A stretch of DNA of 64,000 nucleotides, taken from assembly GCA_000953695.1 (NCBI GenBank), contig LN554846.1, forward strand, positions 682,001-746,000. Direction: 5' to 3'. Within the stretch, counting starts at the first letter, position 1. Each line of letters starts with the position of its first letter. This DNA comes from Aliivibrio wodanis. GTDB taxonomy: Bacteria; Pseudomonadota; Gammaproteobacteria; Enterobacterales; Vibrionaceae. The translations under genes were made by a program, and so were the position numbers. The notes below the pieces were generated by a model. The model made no database searches and was not told where the DNA came from. It was given only the letters and a program-made list of their open reading frames with translations. This document shows, in pieces, positions 17,860-27,319 of the stretch.

Positions 17860-19422
17860 TTATTCATAAATAAATTGTTCTTTTCCTTTTGCTCTTTGGC
17901 GATAGAGTAATTGAGTAGAACGCTCTATTACTTTTTCAGGAACATCACTGCTTGCGAATTCAGTGCTGCATACGGATACTGTAATTTGCACATGATTATT
18001 TTTGAACTTAAAAGGTAATTTTGAGATAGCAGCTTGAATCGCCTTGAGTTTCTCTTCTATTTCGCTTTTTTCTGTTTCAGTAAATATAATAAGAAACTCT
18101 TCGCCACTAAAACGTGCAACAAAGTCGATATCAGATACTTTATTTTCAATAGTTCTAGCAATAATACTAAGCGCTTTATCACCAGCAAGGTGACCAAATT
18201 GTTCATTAATACGTTTAAATTGATCAATATCGATTAGCGTTAAAACAAGAGAATGTTGATGGCGAACCCATCGTTTATATTCTAAATCCAAACGTTCATA
18301 CATTGCCGCGCGATTATAAACTTTAGTCAAAGGATCTTTGTATATACGTTCTTGTTGATCACTCAATCGACGGCGATATTCTAAGGTTTCTTGGTAAAGT
18401 TGATTCAATTTAGTCGTTGCGTATTTATGACGTTCAATTAATGCAGCTTCACGTTCTTGCATTGCGCTTTGGCGTTCAGATAAATCATGCATTTCACTCA
18501 ATATCAATGCCATTCGTGTTGCATAGTTTTGCTCATTGTTTTGATTTTTTAATAACCCTTCAGCTTGTGTGATAAGCAAAGAATGTTCTTCATTAAGTAA
18601 TGAGTGTTGCTCAACATTAGATTGCCCTTGAGCTTGATTTTGTTCACTTGCTTTTATTATTTGAGCGACCTGTGAGTTCATATCACCGATAAAACTTTGC
18701 GAGGCTTTACGTTCACTATTTGTCCCTTCTAATACAAGTTGTAATGTCTGAAGAGCTAAATCAATCAACGAAACAGCATCAACGCCAATCAAGAGCTTAT
18801 TGCGAATATCTAGCAATGAATTACCTGAGTAGTTATCAAAATCTAACTCTGAGATAAAGTGTTGTAATTCATTACTCAACTGCTCTTGTGTATCAAGATC
18901 GATGATTTCATTAGTGTTTATTTCTGTTGATAGTTTTCCAACAGAAATAAACTTTATAGCGCGCTCATAAAGTTCAATAAGACGAACAATTCGTTGAATA
19001 TGCTTACTACCATCTTGTGAGGGGTGCTGTAATAGGTTGCGAAGATCTCGTTTCAATCCTGCTGGTAGGCCAACAACACGTTGAAGTGTTTCACCACAAT
19101 AAGAGATATGCTCATCCATGATTGAATGTTCTTTCTCAACATTTATTTGATATCGGTTAATTAATCGCTCAAATGTTGCTATTCGTACAGTAAGTTCAGA
19201 AGTGTTTTCTACTTGTTCGATACTAGTAGCAAGATCTACAATCTCTTTATCAAGTTCACTATCATGATGTTTACACGCAGCACAAAAGCGTAAAATAATG
19301 CGTTTTAGAAGCAATATTTCACGACGCGATTTTAATGTAGTATCACGGTGTGATAGACGTGTGTGATCAAGCTGTTGCTTTAACTGGCTTAATTCTGAGG
19401 CAACAATGGATACTTCAATCAT
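17860..19422 (-). CDS. cytosolic GGDEF-domain protein with variant SGEEF active site
   Basis: A 520-residue protein without signal peptide or membrane helix. The first 340 residues are helical and rich in Q/E. They include probable coiled coil around QNQAQGQSNVEQHSLL and another stretch before the GGDEF domain (about 350-520). The signature is SGEEF (439-443) instead of GGDEF/GGEEF, and the upstream RxxD inhibitory site is absent. DIDQFKRINEQFGHLAGD is intact. Some family members with Ala or Ser at the first position are active, so I call it a probable but unproven diguanylate cyclase. A conserved CGETLQRVVGLPAGLKRDL segment marks the N-terminal module, which I do not recognise. Confidence 0.82.
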   Translation of the reverse strand: MIEVSIVASELSQLKQQLDHTRLSHRDTTLKSRREILLLKRIILRFCAACKHHDSELDKEIVDLATSIEQVENTSELTVRIATFERLINRYQINVEKEHSIMDEHISYCGETLQRVVGLPAGLKRDLRNLLQHPSQDGSKHIQRIVRLIELYERAIKFISVGKLSTEINTNEIIDLDTQEQLSNELQHFISELDFDNYSGNSLLDIRNKLLIGVDAVSLIDLALQTLQLVLEGTNSERKASQSFIGDMNSQVAQIIKASEQNQAQGQSNVEQHSLLNEEHSLLITQAEGLLKNQNNEQNYATRMALILSEMHDLSERQSAMQEREAALIERHKYATTKLNQLYQETLEYRRRLSDQQERIYKDPLTKVYNRAAMYERLDLEYKRWVRHQHSLVLTLIDIDQFKRINEQFGHLAGDKALSIIARTIENKVSDIDFVARFSGEEFLIIFTETEKSEIEEKLKAIQAAISKLPFKFKNNHVQITVSVCSTEFASSDVPEKVIERSTQLLYRQRAKGKEQFIYE

Positions 19423-19600
19423 AATAATTCAGGGTATAACTCACATGTTTAAATAAAAGTGTCAAAATATTGATATGGTCAATATAATGATAGTAACAAA
19501 TTTATAATTAGTAGACTAAAATAAAGTGTGGCATTTGTTTGTTTGTTAATCACTTACTAATTATTAGTATTATTTTTGTGATGTGTTATCCAAATGTCTC

Positions 19601-21820
19601 TCATTTATCTGAGCTAATAACTTTGATTAATCCTTGATTAATGGCTTGCTCGCATGCCAAACGAATATTATTGCTAGCGAAACTTGCGGCTGGCGCATTA
19701 TCAATAGCTCTATAGTGAACCCATTGACTACCAGAACTCTCTTTACTTATTGTAGAGGCTGTATTGGTCGCCATGAGTAATATATCAATTAATTCTCTAT
19801 CATTGATAGCGGTGTAAGCTCGAGGTAAGAACGGATACTCCACAATGCCAATATTAACCGTTCTCTCAAGTATAATTGTTGATTCAAATGCGTTTATCCA
19901 TGATTGGATTGTTTCTGCGGTTTCTTGAGCGCTGCATGTTGAATCTGATTTGTGTTCAATATATAGAAAACTCGCATCAGAGAAGTGATAAATTCGACTA
20001 GGTAGTGTAACAACTGTGGATAAATAATCACCAAATTCTTTTTCTATTGATAAGCCTTCTTGATAACCATGTGTAAAGTACAGCTCTTGAAGCATAGGAA
20101 TATGGAACAGAGTGAAGCGAAGGCGATCACTTAATGGTTCGTTGATTAACTCACCTAAATGCCACTGTTCAATATTAGAGCTACTTTGCTGTAATGATGA
20201 TGGTAGTCTTTCTGTCAGTAAGCGTAAATTACGTAACCCGCTACGTGGATGAGTGTAATATTTGTTTAATAACAGGTGTAAACGTTTTTTTAAAAAACGA
20301 TTTACTTGCTGTTTTCTAAATGCATAAATTGAAATTAGCGTCAGTAATACGACTAAAAAACCTGCTATTTTTTGAATTTTACGAGTTTGTAGATGGTTTT
20401 CTTTAAGCTGCGCTTCTAGGCCTTGATAGTGCAAAGACTGCTCAATGATGCTTTTCTGTTGCCTAAATACTTCCTCATTAATTTCATTTTGAATCGCTTG
20501 AACTGATGAATTTACTGTTTCGTATTCACGTTGTGCTTTCAATGAAAGTTCAAATAATCCCATTGTTTCATAGGTTTCAGATAAGAGTTTTTGAGATTGT
20601 AATTTTAACGACTTATTCTTATCTGCTTGACTGAACTTTATTGCGTATTTTATTTTTTGAATTGCCTGTTCTGGATTATTTTGAACTAGATTGAGCTTTG
20701 CTTCTAAGAGAGCTGCACTTGCTTTATATTTTGGCAACTTTACGTATTCATTTAAGTTATTAGCTTGTTTAAGGTAATGTTCACTAAGCGCATAGTTATA
20801 AAGTAAAAAATAGGTGTTTGCGATATCTAAGCGAAGAGAGATCAATTTGTTAGCATTGTTTTTTTCTTTCTCTTGATCGAGAGCATTAAAATACTGTACA
20901 AGGGCTAGATTAAAGCGGCCTTGTTTTAGGTGTATTTGAGCAATTAAAATCAGTACGTTTGAAAGTTGCTCATTATTATTATATCGGCCATAAAACTCGG
21001 CAGATTGCGATGCGTGCTCAAGTGCCTTATCAAGAACTTGTCGTTGGAAAAATAACTCACCTAAAAGAAAGTTTGTTCGTGCAAGTTGGCCACTTTTGTC
21101 GGCTTCAATAGATTGCCAATAAGCGTTAAGTAACTCAGTAAGAGCTTGATCAAATTGTTTATTTTTTAAGAAATGATGACCATAAGAAATATGGTAAAAA
21201 ATCATGCTGCTTGGATCATTTAATGAGCCACCATGAGACATAGCTTGTTTGTAGTATTTTTGAGCTTTACTATTATTATTCAACTGCGATTCAATTTCGG
21301 CATGAATTAATGCTAACCCAAAATATAATTTTTGGTGAATAGCTATTTTTTTATTGTATTCAGTTAGTTCTTGCTGGATATCATCTAGAATAACCTTTGC
21401 TTCAGAAGCATCTTTAGTCAACTCCCACCAAAGATTAGCATAGATGAGTTTTGATTCTAAGTATCCTGATTTTAAATTAAAGTCTTTAGCCAGTGTTATG
21501 GCTTGTTTGATCGCTTCTATTGATTCTCGATTTCGGTCGAGTCGTTTATTTGCAAGAGCCATAATTTGAAAGGCTTCTACTGTACTTATAGGAGTTCGCA
21601 CAGTACGTTCTGAATCATTGTTGATTTGAATTCGATTTGGGTCTTGTTCTGGAGAAATCTGTCGTTGTTCTAAGTATTGCTCAGCAATTGCTCGAGATTG
21701 TTCGGGGGTGGTATCTAATAATTGGTAAGCGTCATTTAAAATAGGCGCAGAGAAAAATTTTGCCCATGAAGAGCTCGGAAAAAAAAGTAAAATAAGAAGA
21801 AGGCACTGACGCAAAGACAT
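19601..21820 (-). CDS. exported TPR protein with membrane anchor and degenerate GGDEF-like tail
   Basis: About 739 residues from the ATG ending at 21820, which opens a signal peptide (MSLRQCLLLILLFFPSSSWA). An in-frame upstream ATG would add nine residues and is less convincing. TPR-type helices fill about 60-470, a hydrophobic helix follows (IAGFLVVLLTLISIYAF), then about 220 cytoplasmic residues. That tail has the outline of a GGDEF fold but carries HFSDASFLYI where the active site should be, so it is unlikely to make cyclic-di-GMP. It resembles the layout of the protein at 3995-5806. The function is unknown; a signalling or receptor role is inferred. Confidence 0.78.
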   Translation of the reverse strand: MSLRQCLLLILLFFPSSSWAKFFSAPILNDAYQLLDTTPEQSRAIAEQYLEQRQISPEQDPNRIQINNDSERTVRTPISTVEAFQIMALANKRLDRNRESIEAIKQAITLAKDFNLKSGYLESKLIYANLWWELTKDASEAKVILDDIQQELTEYNKKIAIHQKLYFGLALIHAEIESQLNNNSKAQKYYKQAMSHGGSLNDPSSMIFYHISYGHHFLKNKQFDQALTELLNAYWQSIEADKSGQLARTNFLLGELFFQRQVLDKALEHASQSAEFYGRYNNNEQLSNVLILIAQIHLKQGRFNLALVQYFNALDQEKEKNNANKLISLRLDIANTYFLLYNYALSEHYLKQANNLNEYVKLPKYKASAALLEAKLNLVQNNPEQAIQKIKYAIKFSQADKNKSLKLQSQKLLSETYETMGLFELSLKAQREYETVNSSVQAIQNEINEEVFRQQKSIIEQSLHYQGLEAQLKENHLQTRKIQKIAGFLVVLLTLISIYAFRKQQVNRFLKKRLHLLLNKYYTHPRSGLRNLRLLTERLPSSLQQSSSNIEQWHLGELINEPLSDRLRFTLFHIPMLQELYFTHGYQEGLSIEKEFGDYLSTVVTLPSRIYHFSDASFLYIEHKSDSTCSAQETAETIQSWINAFESTIILERTVNIGIVEYPFLPRAYTAINDRELIDILLMATNTASTISKESSGSQWVHYRAIDNAPAASFASNNIRLACEQAINQGLIKVISSDK

Positions 21821-21940
21821 GTAAATGATCCACAAAAAAACAACCATTACATACTAGCGATGTGGCGATATTTGTCTACTAAGAATACGAACCAAAGTAG
21901 ACAAAATGTATCATTTTAGAGGCTTTTCACGTGTAAATTA

Positions 21941-22786
21941 TTATTGTCGAGCTAAACGTAGATTATGTTCAGGCTCAGCTAAATGTGAACTGCGGAACGG
22001 ATTAATGTCTAAACCACCACGGCGAGTGTAGCGGGCAAATACGGTTAACGAACTTGGCTTACAGAATTTCATAATATCAGTATAGATACGCTCAACACAT
22101 TGCTCATGAAATTCATTGTGCTGGCGGAATGAGATTAAGTAGCGTAGTAGTTTTTCACGATCAATTTTATTACCTACGTAACTAATCTCAACACTGCCCC
22201 AATCCGGTTGGTTGGTAATTAAGCAGTTAGATTTTAATAAATGACTGTGCAAGGTTTCCTCAACGAACTCTTCAGATATACTTGATTGTAAGTATTCAGC
22301 ATCAAATTCATAATTATCAATAACGATATCTTGGTTATCAATACACTCACCAGTCATATCAACAATCGGTTGTTGTGAGTAAGTTTGAACGGGGTGGATC
22401 TCAACCTTTACATTACCACCAGCGCAGGCACTTAAATCTTTAATTAAGGTGCGAGTAACGTCATCCCATGATGAAAATTTAGTTTGGTTAAAGCTGTTTA
22501 AATATAATTTAAATGATTTTGATTCAACAAGATTAGGGCTGGTTGCAGGCAGAGTGACATCGCCAACGGCTACTTGAGGTAAACCGTTTTGGTTTAACCA
22601 AGATAGTTCATAAAGCGTCCATACATCACAACCAACAAATGGCAGTTCATTACTTAAATCCAGATCGTCTCGGTTTAGACTACGAGGGACGGCTTGCAGT
22701 AATTCAGGCTCATAGCTGTGTTTATATTCGGTTTTTTGGCCAAGAGTCAGAGATTTTAGCTCATCAGCGTTGGTGTATTTAGTCAT
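21941..22786 (-). CDS. queF: NADPH-dependent 7-cyano-7-deazaguanine reductase QueF
   Basis: QueF reduces preQ0 to preQ1 in queuosine biosynthesis for tRNA. The 281-residue length is that of the two-domain (YqcD) type. The QueF motif region [17 protein letters not shown] is in the N-terminal half. The catalytic cysteine is in [16 protein letters not shown], as expected for this type. It is transcribed divergently from syd, its E. coli neighbour. I saw no preQ1 riboswitch in the short upstream gap. Confidence 0.95.
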   Translation of the reverse strand: MTKYTNADELKSLTLGQKTEYKHSYEPELLQAVPRSLNRDDLDLSNELPFVGCDVWTLYELSWLNQNGLPQVAVGDVTLPATSPNLVESKSFKLYLNSFNQTKFSSWDDVTRTLIKDLSACAGGNVKVEIHPVQTYSQQPIVDMTGECIDNQDIVIDNYEFDAEYLQSSISEEFVEETLHSHLLKSNCLITNQPDWGSVEISYVGNKIDREKLLRYLISFRQHNEFHEQCVERIYTDIMKFCKPSSLTVFARYTRRGGLDINPFRSSHLAEPEHNLRLARQ

Positions 22787-22893
22787 ATTGAAAATGCCAA
22801 AAGTAGATTAGAATAAGAATAACGGAGTAAACAGACGTTATTCATTTAATGTCACCTAGTTTACTTGAATTTTTGCCTTATTAGGAGAATCGA

Positions 22894-23442
22894 ATGCCAC
22901 TTTCGGTAGAGCAAGCGCTTGCTAACTTTAGTCAACGTTATGTCGAAGCATGGAAAACAAAACATAATAGCCTTCCGATAAATGATGAATTAGTGGGATT
23001 AGCTTCTCCTTGTATTGATGAAACGCGTGATTTAGAGATCTCATGGCAGCCTATTGCTCGTGAAGAGAGCATTCGATTAGTTAATATCGAAAAAGGCATT
23101 GAATTAGATCTTCATGATGATTTTCATGCCTTTTATGGTGCTCAATTTAGCGCAGATATGACCGCTAAATTTGAGGATATGAATGTAGAGTTGCTTCAAG
23201 TATGGAGTGATGAAGATTTAGAGCGCCTACAAGGAAATATGCTAGGTCATCTTGTGATGCAACGTAGATTAAAGTTAGTACCCACATTATTTATTGCCGT
23301 GACTGATGATGAGATGGAAGTCATTTCTATTTGTAACCAGTCAGGCGAAGTGATTTTAGATACGGTTGGCACCAAGAAAAGAACCGTATTGGCTGAGAAC
23401 ATGGCTGAGTTTTTAGAAAAACTTGAACCTATTGTTGAGTAA
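22894..23442 (+). CDS. syd: SecY-interacting protein Syd
   Basis: Syd is a small, peripheral cytosolic protein that binds SecY and is thought to proofread SecYEG assembly. The 182-residue protein begins MPLSVEQALANFSQRYVEAW and carries conserved acidic surfaces (DLHDDFHAFYGAQFSADM). A good ribosome binding site (TAGGAGA) precedes the ATG. Neighbours queF and a DUF2310-type gene are those usual for Vibrio. It is possibly co-transcribed with the following gene, about 100 bp downstream. Confidence 0.93.
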   Translation: MPLSVEQALANFSQRYVEAWKTKHNSLPINDELVGLASPCIDETRDLEISWQPIAREESIRLVNIEKGIELDLHDDFHAFYGAQFSADMTAKFEDMNVELLQVWSDEDLERLQGNMLGHLVMQRRLKLVPTLFIAVTDDEMEVISICNQSGEVILDTVGTKKRTVLAENMAEFLEKLEPIVE

Positions 23443-23542
23443 GCTTGGCTTTAAATAGATAGATGAATGCCATGATTTAATAGATTCCGATAAACGTATT
23501 TGTCGGAATTTTTATTGTAAAGATGTTAGGAAATAAGCGGTA

Positions 23543-24316
23543 ATGTTTGTAACTGAATTAGATTTTGAAGTGTATTGTGATACCTCAATGGCAGCAGTAG
23601 AGAAAGCCATCAATTATTGTTTAGATTGTCTGCGTTATAATGGACAAGTAATTGGGCGCGAGCTGCCAGTGGTAATGAAAGGAACCAACTTTGTCGCTCG
23701 AGTGGTTTGTCCTGAAGAAGATTCACTGCATCCTGATAATCATAGCCCACAAGTGAAGCTTGCGTTTAAACAATTGAGTGAATTTGGTCTGTTACAACCA
23801 AAAGTGAAAGTGGTAGGCCAAGACATGAACTCTGATCCAAGTGATGAGAGTGAGAAGGTAAGTTGGCAAATTTTGTACACTACTCATTTGCACACCTGTT
23901 CGCCTATCCGTCATGGTGAAACTTTTCAACCAATTCCTCTTTATCGCTTACCTGCGGTTGCGAATGGTGATCAAAAGCAATTCATCAAATGGCAGGAAGA
24001 TTGGAGTGCATGTGATCAACTACAAATGAATGGCTCAGTGGTTGAACATCCTGCATTGCATGAAGTTAGCTCAAGTGAGAGTCGTTTATTTAAACGCGGT
24101 TGGGACTTATGCCGTCGTATGGCGGTCGTCAGTGGAATTCCTACTTACCTATATATTTATCGTGTTGGTGGCGAAAGCAAAGAAAAAGAACTTGCTCGTA
24201 AATGTCCAGTATGTGACGGTGAGTGGGCGTTAGAAGAGCCAATTCACGAAGTGTTTGATTTTAAGTGTGATGAGTGTAGATTGGTTAGTAATCTGTCTTG
24301 GGATTTTAAAGATTAG
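23543..24316 (+). CDS. Zn-ribbon protein, DUF2310 type
   Basis: A 257-residue protein. The C-terminal 40 residues hold four cysteines in CPVCDGEW and CDECRLVSN, forming a zinc ribbon. The N-terminal part (FVTELDFEVYCDTSMAAVEK) is soluble and matches what I remember of DUF2310, a family annotated as possibly nucleic-acid-binding. No experimental function is known to me. It sits downstream of syd and ends at a strong hairpin. Confidence 0.82.
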   Translation: MFVTELDFEVYCDTSMAAVEKAINYCLDCLRYNGQVIGRELPVVMKGTNFVARVVCPEEDSLHPDNHSPQVKLAFKQLSEFGLLQPKVKVVGQDMNSDPSDESEKVSWQILYTTHLHTCSPIRHGETFQPIPLYRLPAVANGDQKQFIKWQEDWSACDQLQMNGSVVEHPALHEVSSSESRLFKRGWDLCRRMAVVSGIPTYLYIYRVGGESKEKELARKCPVCDGEWALEEPIHEVFDFKCDECRLVSNLSWDFKD

Positions 24317-24328
24317 ATTGATCAGAAT

Positions 24329-24355
24329 AAGATCCCGCGATGAATGCGGGATCTT
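24329..24355. terminator. terminator between DUF2310-type gene and yaiI
   Basis: AAGATCCCGC (24329-24338) pairs perfectly with GCGGGATCTT (24346-24355) around seven bases. Moderately T-rich sequence follows on both strands between these convergent genes. Confidence 0.78.
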
Positions 24356-24377
24356 TACTTCTACGAATTAGAATGGA

Positions 24378-24833
24378 TCAAATTGGCTTTTTTACTTTTG
24401 CTAAAATACGATCCAATTGATTAGCAAATTCACGTCGATCTGTCTGCGATAATGCCGCTGGACCACCCGTTTGAATCCCACTCGCGCGCATTGTTTCCAT
24501 AAAATCACGGATATTCAATCGTGCTTTAATGGTTGCTTCTGTATATAGCTCACCACGAGGGTTTAATACTTGTACTTTCTTTGCGATTAACTCTGCCGCC
24601 AGAGGAATATCACCACTGATCACTAAATCACCCGCTTCTGAGCGTCTTACGATTTCATCATCTGCAACATCAAAGCCAGATTCAACCTGTATTGATTTAA
24701 TATTTGGCGCTGTCGGAACCGGTACGTAATGGTTCGCAACAAAAGTAATCTGAAGGCCTGTACGTGTAGCGGCGCGGCAAAGTACTTCTTTGACGACTTT
24801 TGGACATGCATCAGCATCAACCCAAATTTGCAT
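24378..24833 (-). CDS. yaiI: UPF0178/DUF188 protein YaiI
   Basis: A 151-residue member of the YaiI/YqxD family (DUF188), a PIN-like fold of unknown biological role. It opens with [18 protein letters not shown], the diagnostic acidic motif, and continues with [12 protein letters not shown] and [10 protein letters not shown]. Its ATG overlaps the TAA of the upstream 89-residue gene by one base (TAATG), so the pair is translationally coupled. Confidence 0.92.
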   Translation of the reverse strand: MQIWVDADACPKVVKEVLCRAATRTGLQITFVANHYVPVPTAPNIKSIQVESGFDVADDEIVRRSEAGDLVISGDIPLAAELIAKKVQVLNPRGELYTEATIKARLNIRDFMETMRASGIQTGGPAALSQTDRREFANQLDRILAKVKKPI

Positions 24834-25102
24834 TATTTATTCTCCAGAGCAGTTAAACGTTGCGATAACTCTTTTACTTGAAATTCAAGTTGAGCAATAC
24901 GTTCATCTGCTGTTAATAGGGTCTCTTTGACTTCAATTTTTGGAATGTTTGAAGTCGACTTAAAGGATTTAACCGCAGTAATAATGGCTGGCATTGGTAC
25001 TTGAGTTGTTAATCGTGAGCGAACAAGAGCCGTTGTTGGTTTTTTTCCTTCATTGGTCAAGTCTTGCAATATTTTTTGCAGTTCATCCGTTACGTTTTTC
25101 AT
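24833..25102 (-). CDS. small protein with C-terminal coiled coil, coupled to yaiI
   Basis: An 89-residue protein that I do not recognise by name. The first 45 residues ([21 protein letters not shown]) look like a small helical, possibly DNA-binding fold as in KfrA-type N-termini. The last 30 ([19 protein letters not shown]) form a clear heptad coiled coil. The stop overlaps the yaiI start by one base. Codon use is ordinary for the region, so it is probably a real conserved gene. Confidence 0.78.
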   Translation of the reverse strand: MKNVTDELQKILQDLTNEGKKPTTALVRSRLTTQVPMPAIITAVKSFKSTSNIPKIEVKETLLTADERIAQLEFQVKELSQRLTALENK

Positions 25103-25237
25103 TATGACGTCCTATGTTTCATATGAACTCATGATAACTAAAGATCAACATTTCTACTATAAGAATAAATACGTGATCTAGATCTCTCTATTTTTAGACA
25201 GGATAGTTAAAGAAAAATGGAAAAATAGGAATTAGTC

Positions 25238-25255
25238 TGTGCGAGATCTCTCACA
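25238..25255. promoter_or_regulatory. GacA/UvrY (VarA)-type upstream activating palindrome of csrB
   Basis: TGTGCGAGATCTCTCACA is an 18-base near-perfect palindrome (one mismatched pair). It resembles the TGTAAG-N6-CTTACA boxes bound by GacA/UvrY upstream of Csr/Rsm RNAs. It lies about 150 bases before the likely csrB start, the usual distance. The 290-base gap from the 89-residue gene to csrB otherwise shows AT-rich sequence only. Confidence 0.68.
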
Positions 25256-25394
25256 CAAAAGGTGAGAAATATCGTTTCTTTTATCATAAATAAATACCAT
25301 GTATTTGTTAAGTTTATGTTTTGTAAGGTTAATTGTTTTTTATTTGATATATTGAAACGAGAAGTAAATAAAAAAGTGTCGCTATACCATTGTT

Positions 25395-25850
25395 CAAAAA
25401 AGTCAAAAGCGTAATCTTATTGGTGTCGGAAGGATGCTGACACGGAACAGGAATTGACCAAGGATTTGGTACGCTTCAGGATGAGGCACTCGGTTACTTA
25501 GGATGAGTAATCGGCATGGAAAGCAAAATTGGACATTGAATGGATTCAATAGTAGCTAGGATGGTTACTACTAAGGAAAGGCAATGGACACCTCTAGGAT
25601 AGAGGAAGGATTAAACATCAGGATGATGTAAAGGACACCGCTTAAGGATTAAGTGAAGAGAGTTAGCGATGGATTGTTAACGGATCAGGACTAGATCATG
25701 GACACCGCTAGGATAGCGATGAAAGGAATACGCTGACGGATTTCAGCATACTATCAAGGATTTGATGCACGGAGCACCATAAGTAGCCGGATCGCTGCGA
25801 GTAGAGTTATGACCCCATTAGGCAAAAGCTTAATGGGGTTTTTCTTTTTT
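25395..25850 (+). ncRNA. csrB: CsrB-type regulatory RNA that sequesters CsrA
   Basis: A roughly 450-base non-coding transcript with about 29 GGA motifs. Many are placed in loops of short stems, for example ATC-AGGA-GAT, CTCT-AGGA-AGAG and CGCT-AGGA-AGCG patterns. This is the hallmark of CsrB/RsmZ RNAs, which titrate the translational regulator CsrA. A strong terminator ends it, and a GacA-type palindrome lies upstream. The position between syd and yqcC/truC equals that of csrB in E. coli. The 5' end is estimated from a TATACC-like -10 at about 25383-25388 and could shift by 10-20 bases. No ORF of note lies inside. Confidence 0.92.
25813..25850 (+). terminator. csrB Rho-independent terminator
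   Basis: CCCCATTAGGC and GCTTAATGGGG form an 11-bp stem (one G-U) with an AAAA loop, followed by TTTTTCTTTTTT. Confidence 0.94.
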
Positions 25851-25866
25851 AAGCCAAAAATTTATC

Positions 25867-26175
25867 TTAATACTCTTCAGCCATACGATATGGAGGTAAA
25901 TTAAACTTTGCCGCTTTAAAGCCTACCATGATCAATTTGCCCGTATAGTGATCATCACCAACAGAAGAAAATTCAAATTCATACGTGGTATATAAGCGTT
26001 TCTTGCCACTTGGTAAGCGAAAACCATATGATCCTCTTGCGACACTTAATAGCTGTAGTTCCATTTTTTTACAGTATTGCAGGATAGCTTGATGTGCGTA
26101 TTCTGATTGTCTTCTTTGTTGCCAAAAAAGAAAACAGAAAAAGGTTAAGCCAAGTATCGCAAAAAGATTATCCAT
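25867..26175 (-). CDS. DUF3301 membrane protein
   Basis: A 102-residue protein with an N-terminal membrane helix (LFAILGLTFFCFLFW) followed by QQRRQSEYAHQAILQYC and a beta-rich cytosolic part (GSYGFRLPSG, YTTYEFEFSSVGDD). This pattern is DUF3301, unknown in function and common in Vibrio and Shewanella. It follows the DUF3549-type gene with a 4-bp gap, so they form a two-gene operon, convergent with csrB. Confidence 0.85.
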   Translation of the reverse strand: MDNLFAILGLTFFCFLFWQQRRQSEYAHQAILQYCKKMELQLLSVARGSYGFRLPSGKKRLYTTYEFEFSSVGDDHYTGKLIMVGFKAAKFNLPPYRMAEEY

Positions 26176-26179
26176 ATCA

Positions 26180-27217
26180 TTAGCTCTTGGTGGTTTGCTG
26201 TAAAGTTAATAATGCGTCTGCTAGTTTAGGATCCGCTTCACCATGAAGGATCTGTAGCATGCACATACGTAATTTAGGTTGCATTACTAAATCGGAAAAC
26301 AGCTGGTTGAACAGTTGTTGATCGCCCGTTTGAGCTAAACGAAGTAAAAATAAATTCGCAGTCGCTATATCTTCTAATCCTGTCCAGCAACGACCAGCAA
26401 TCGCTACCAATACCTCAGGGTGACTTAAACGTTCACTCGATAAAATTTGAGTTAATGCTTGAGACAAGATTTTTGTTTCCGCACCAGAAAGAGCACGAAT
26501 ATGTGCAGATAGTAAAAATAGATCAGTACTATCATCACTACAAAGATCGCTAATGATTTCTTGTTGTTTTAGCGCTAACTTCTCTGGTAGCTCAATGTGC
26601 TCTAAGCAGCCAAGAGTTGCATATAAAACCGTAGTAGGTAAATGCGGTAATGCTTTACGTAATGCAACGCCATTATTTTCTTTATCAAGATTTGCACAGA
26701 CATCCGCTAAGCCCTGCACTCCAACAAACTGCCAGTTATCCCAACCATTATTACCAGAGAGGTAAGTTTGAGCATGCTCGTAATACTGACTAATAGGCTG
26801 TTTCAGCGTGGTACGTAATACACTGTGAAACATGGCCATCTTGTCATCTTTAGGCTTAAACGTGTATGGGTTACTTGAAAGCTTTTGTTGTTGCTCTTCG
26901 TTTAGATCGCCACTTAATGATACGCCAATAGCTTCAACAACATATTTAATAAAGTTACCGATATCACCTTGTTGTAATAAACCGCGTTCATCTAAAGGAA
27001 GTTTTAAAAACCAAATCCAAGGTTGTTTACTTTTATTCCAATACGCAATTGCTAAATGAGCATGACGTTGAAGAGGGTAAGGATAAGGTTGCTGAGCCGC
27101 TTCTATGGATTCAAATTGTTTATTTGATATAGGTTGTACACGACGACCTAAATCATAAATTGTGTATTCACAGTCTGATTGTTGTATCAGTTGGCTAAGC
27201 GTATAAATCTGGTCCAT
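26180..27217 (-). CDS. DUF3549 family protein
   Basis: A soluble 345-residue protein that begins MDQIYTLSQLIQQSDCEYTIYDLGRRV. The start is the ATG ending at 27217; the frame is open for 32 more codons upstream but lacks a better start there. It is helical and contains WIWFLKLPLDERGLL, then repeat-like helices (LLSAHIRALSGAE). I match it to DUF3549, function unknown. It is divergent from yqcC with about 100 bases between starts. Confidence 0.84.
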   Translation of the reverse strand: MDQIYTLSQLIQQSDCEYTIYDLGRRVQPISNKQFESIEAAQQPYPYPLQRHAHLAIAYWNKSKQPWIWFLKLPLDERGLLQQGDIGNFIKYVVEAIGVSLSGDLNEEQQQKLSSNPYTFKPKDDKMAMFHSVLRTTLKQPISQYYEHAQTYLSGNNGWDNWQFVGVQGLADVCANLDKENNGVALRKALPHLPTTVLYATLGCLEHIELPEKLALKQQEIISDLCSDDSTDLFLLSAHIRALSGAETKILSQALTQILSSERLSHPEVLVAIAGRCWTGLEDIATANLFLLRLAQTGDQQLFNQLFSDLVMQPKLRMCMLQILHGEADPKLADALLTLQQTTKS

Positions 27218-27319
27218 GATATGTCTTATTCTATGGTTAATATCGTGATTATACCCAAGCCTTGATAAGATGGTATCCTTTGTCATTAAAAGTATCAGAG
27301 AGTGCGAGTTCAATCGGTT

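Noticed and set aside
22787-22893. preQ1 riboswitch before queF
   Set aside because: The gap is short and shows no pseudoknot-forming C-rich/A-rich pattern.
24378-25102. Small gene pair as a toxin-antitoxin system
   Set aside because: YaiI has a PIN-like fold, but the DUF188 family is widespread core genome and not known as a toxin; the partner does not look like a known antitoxin.
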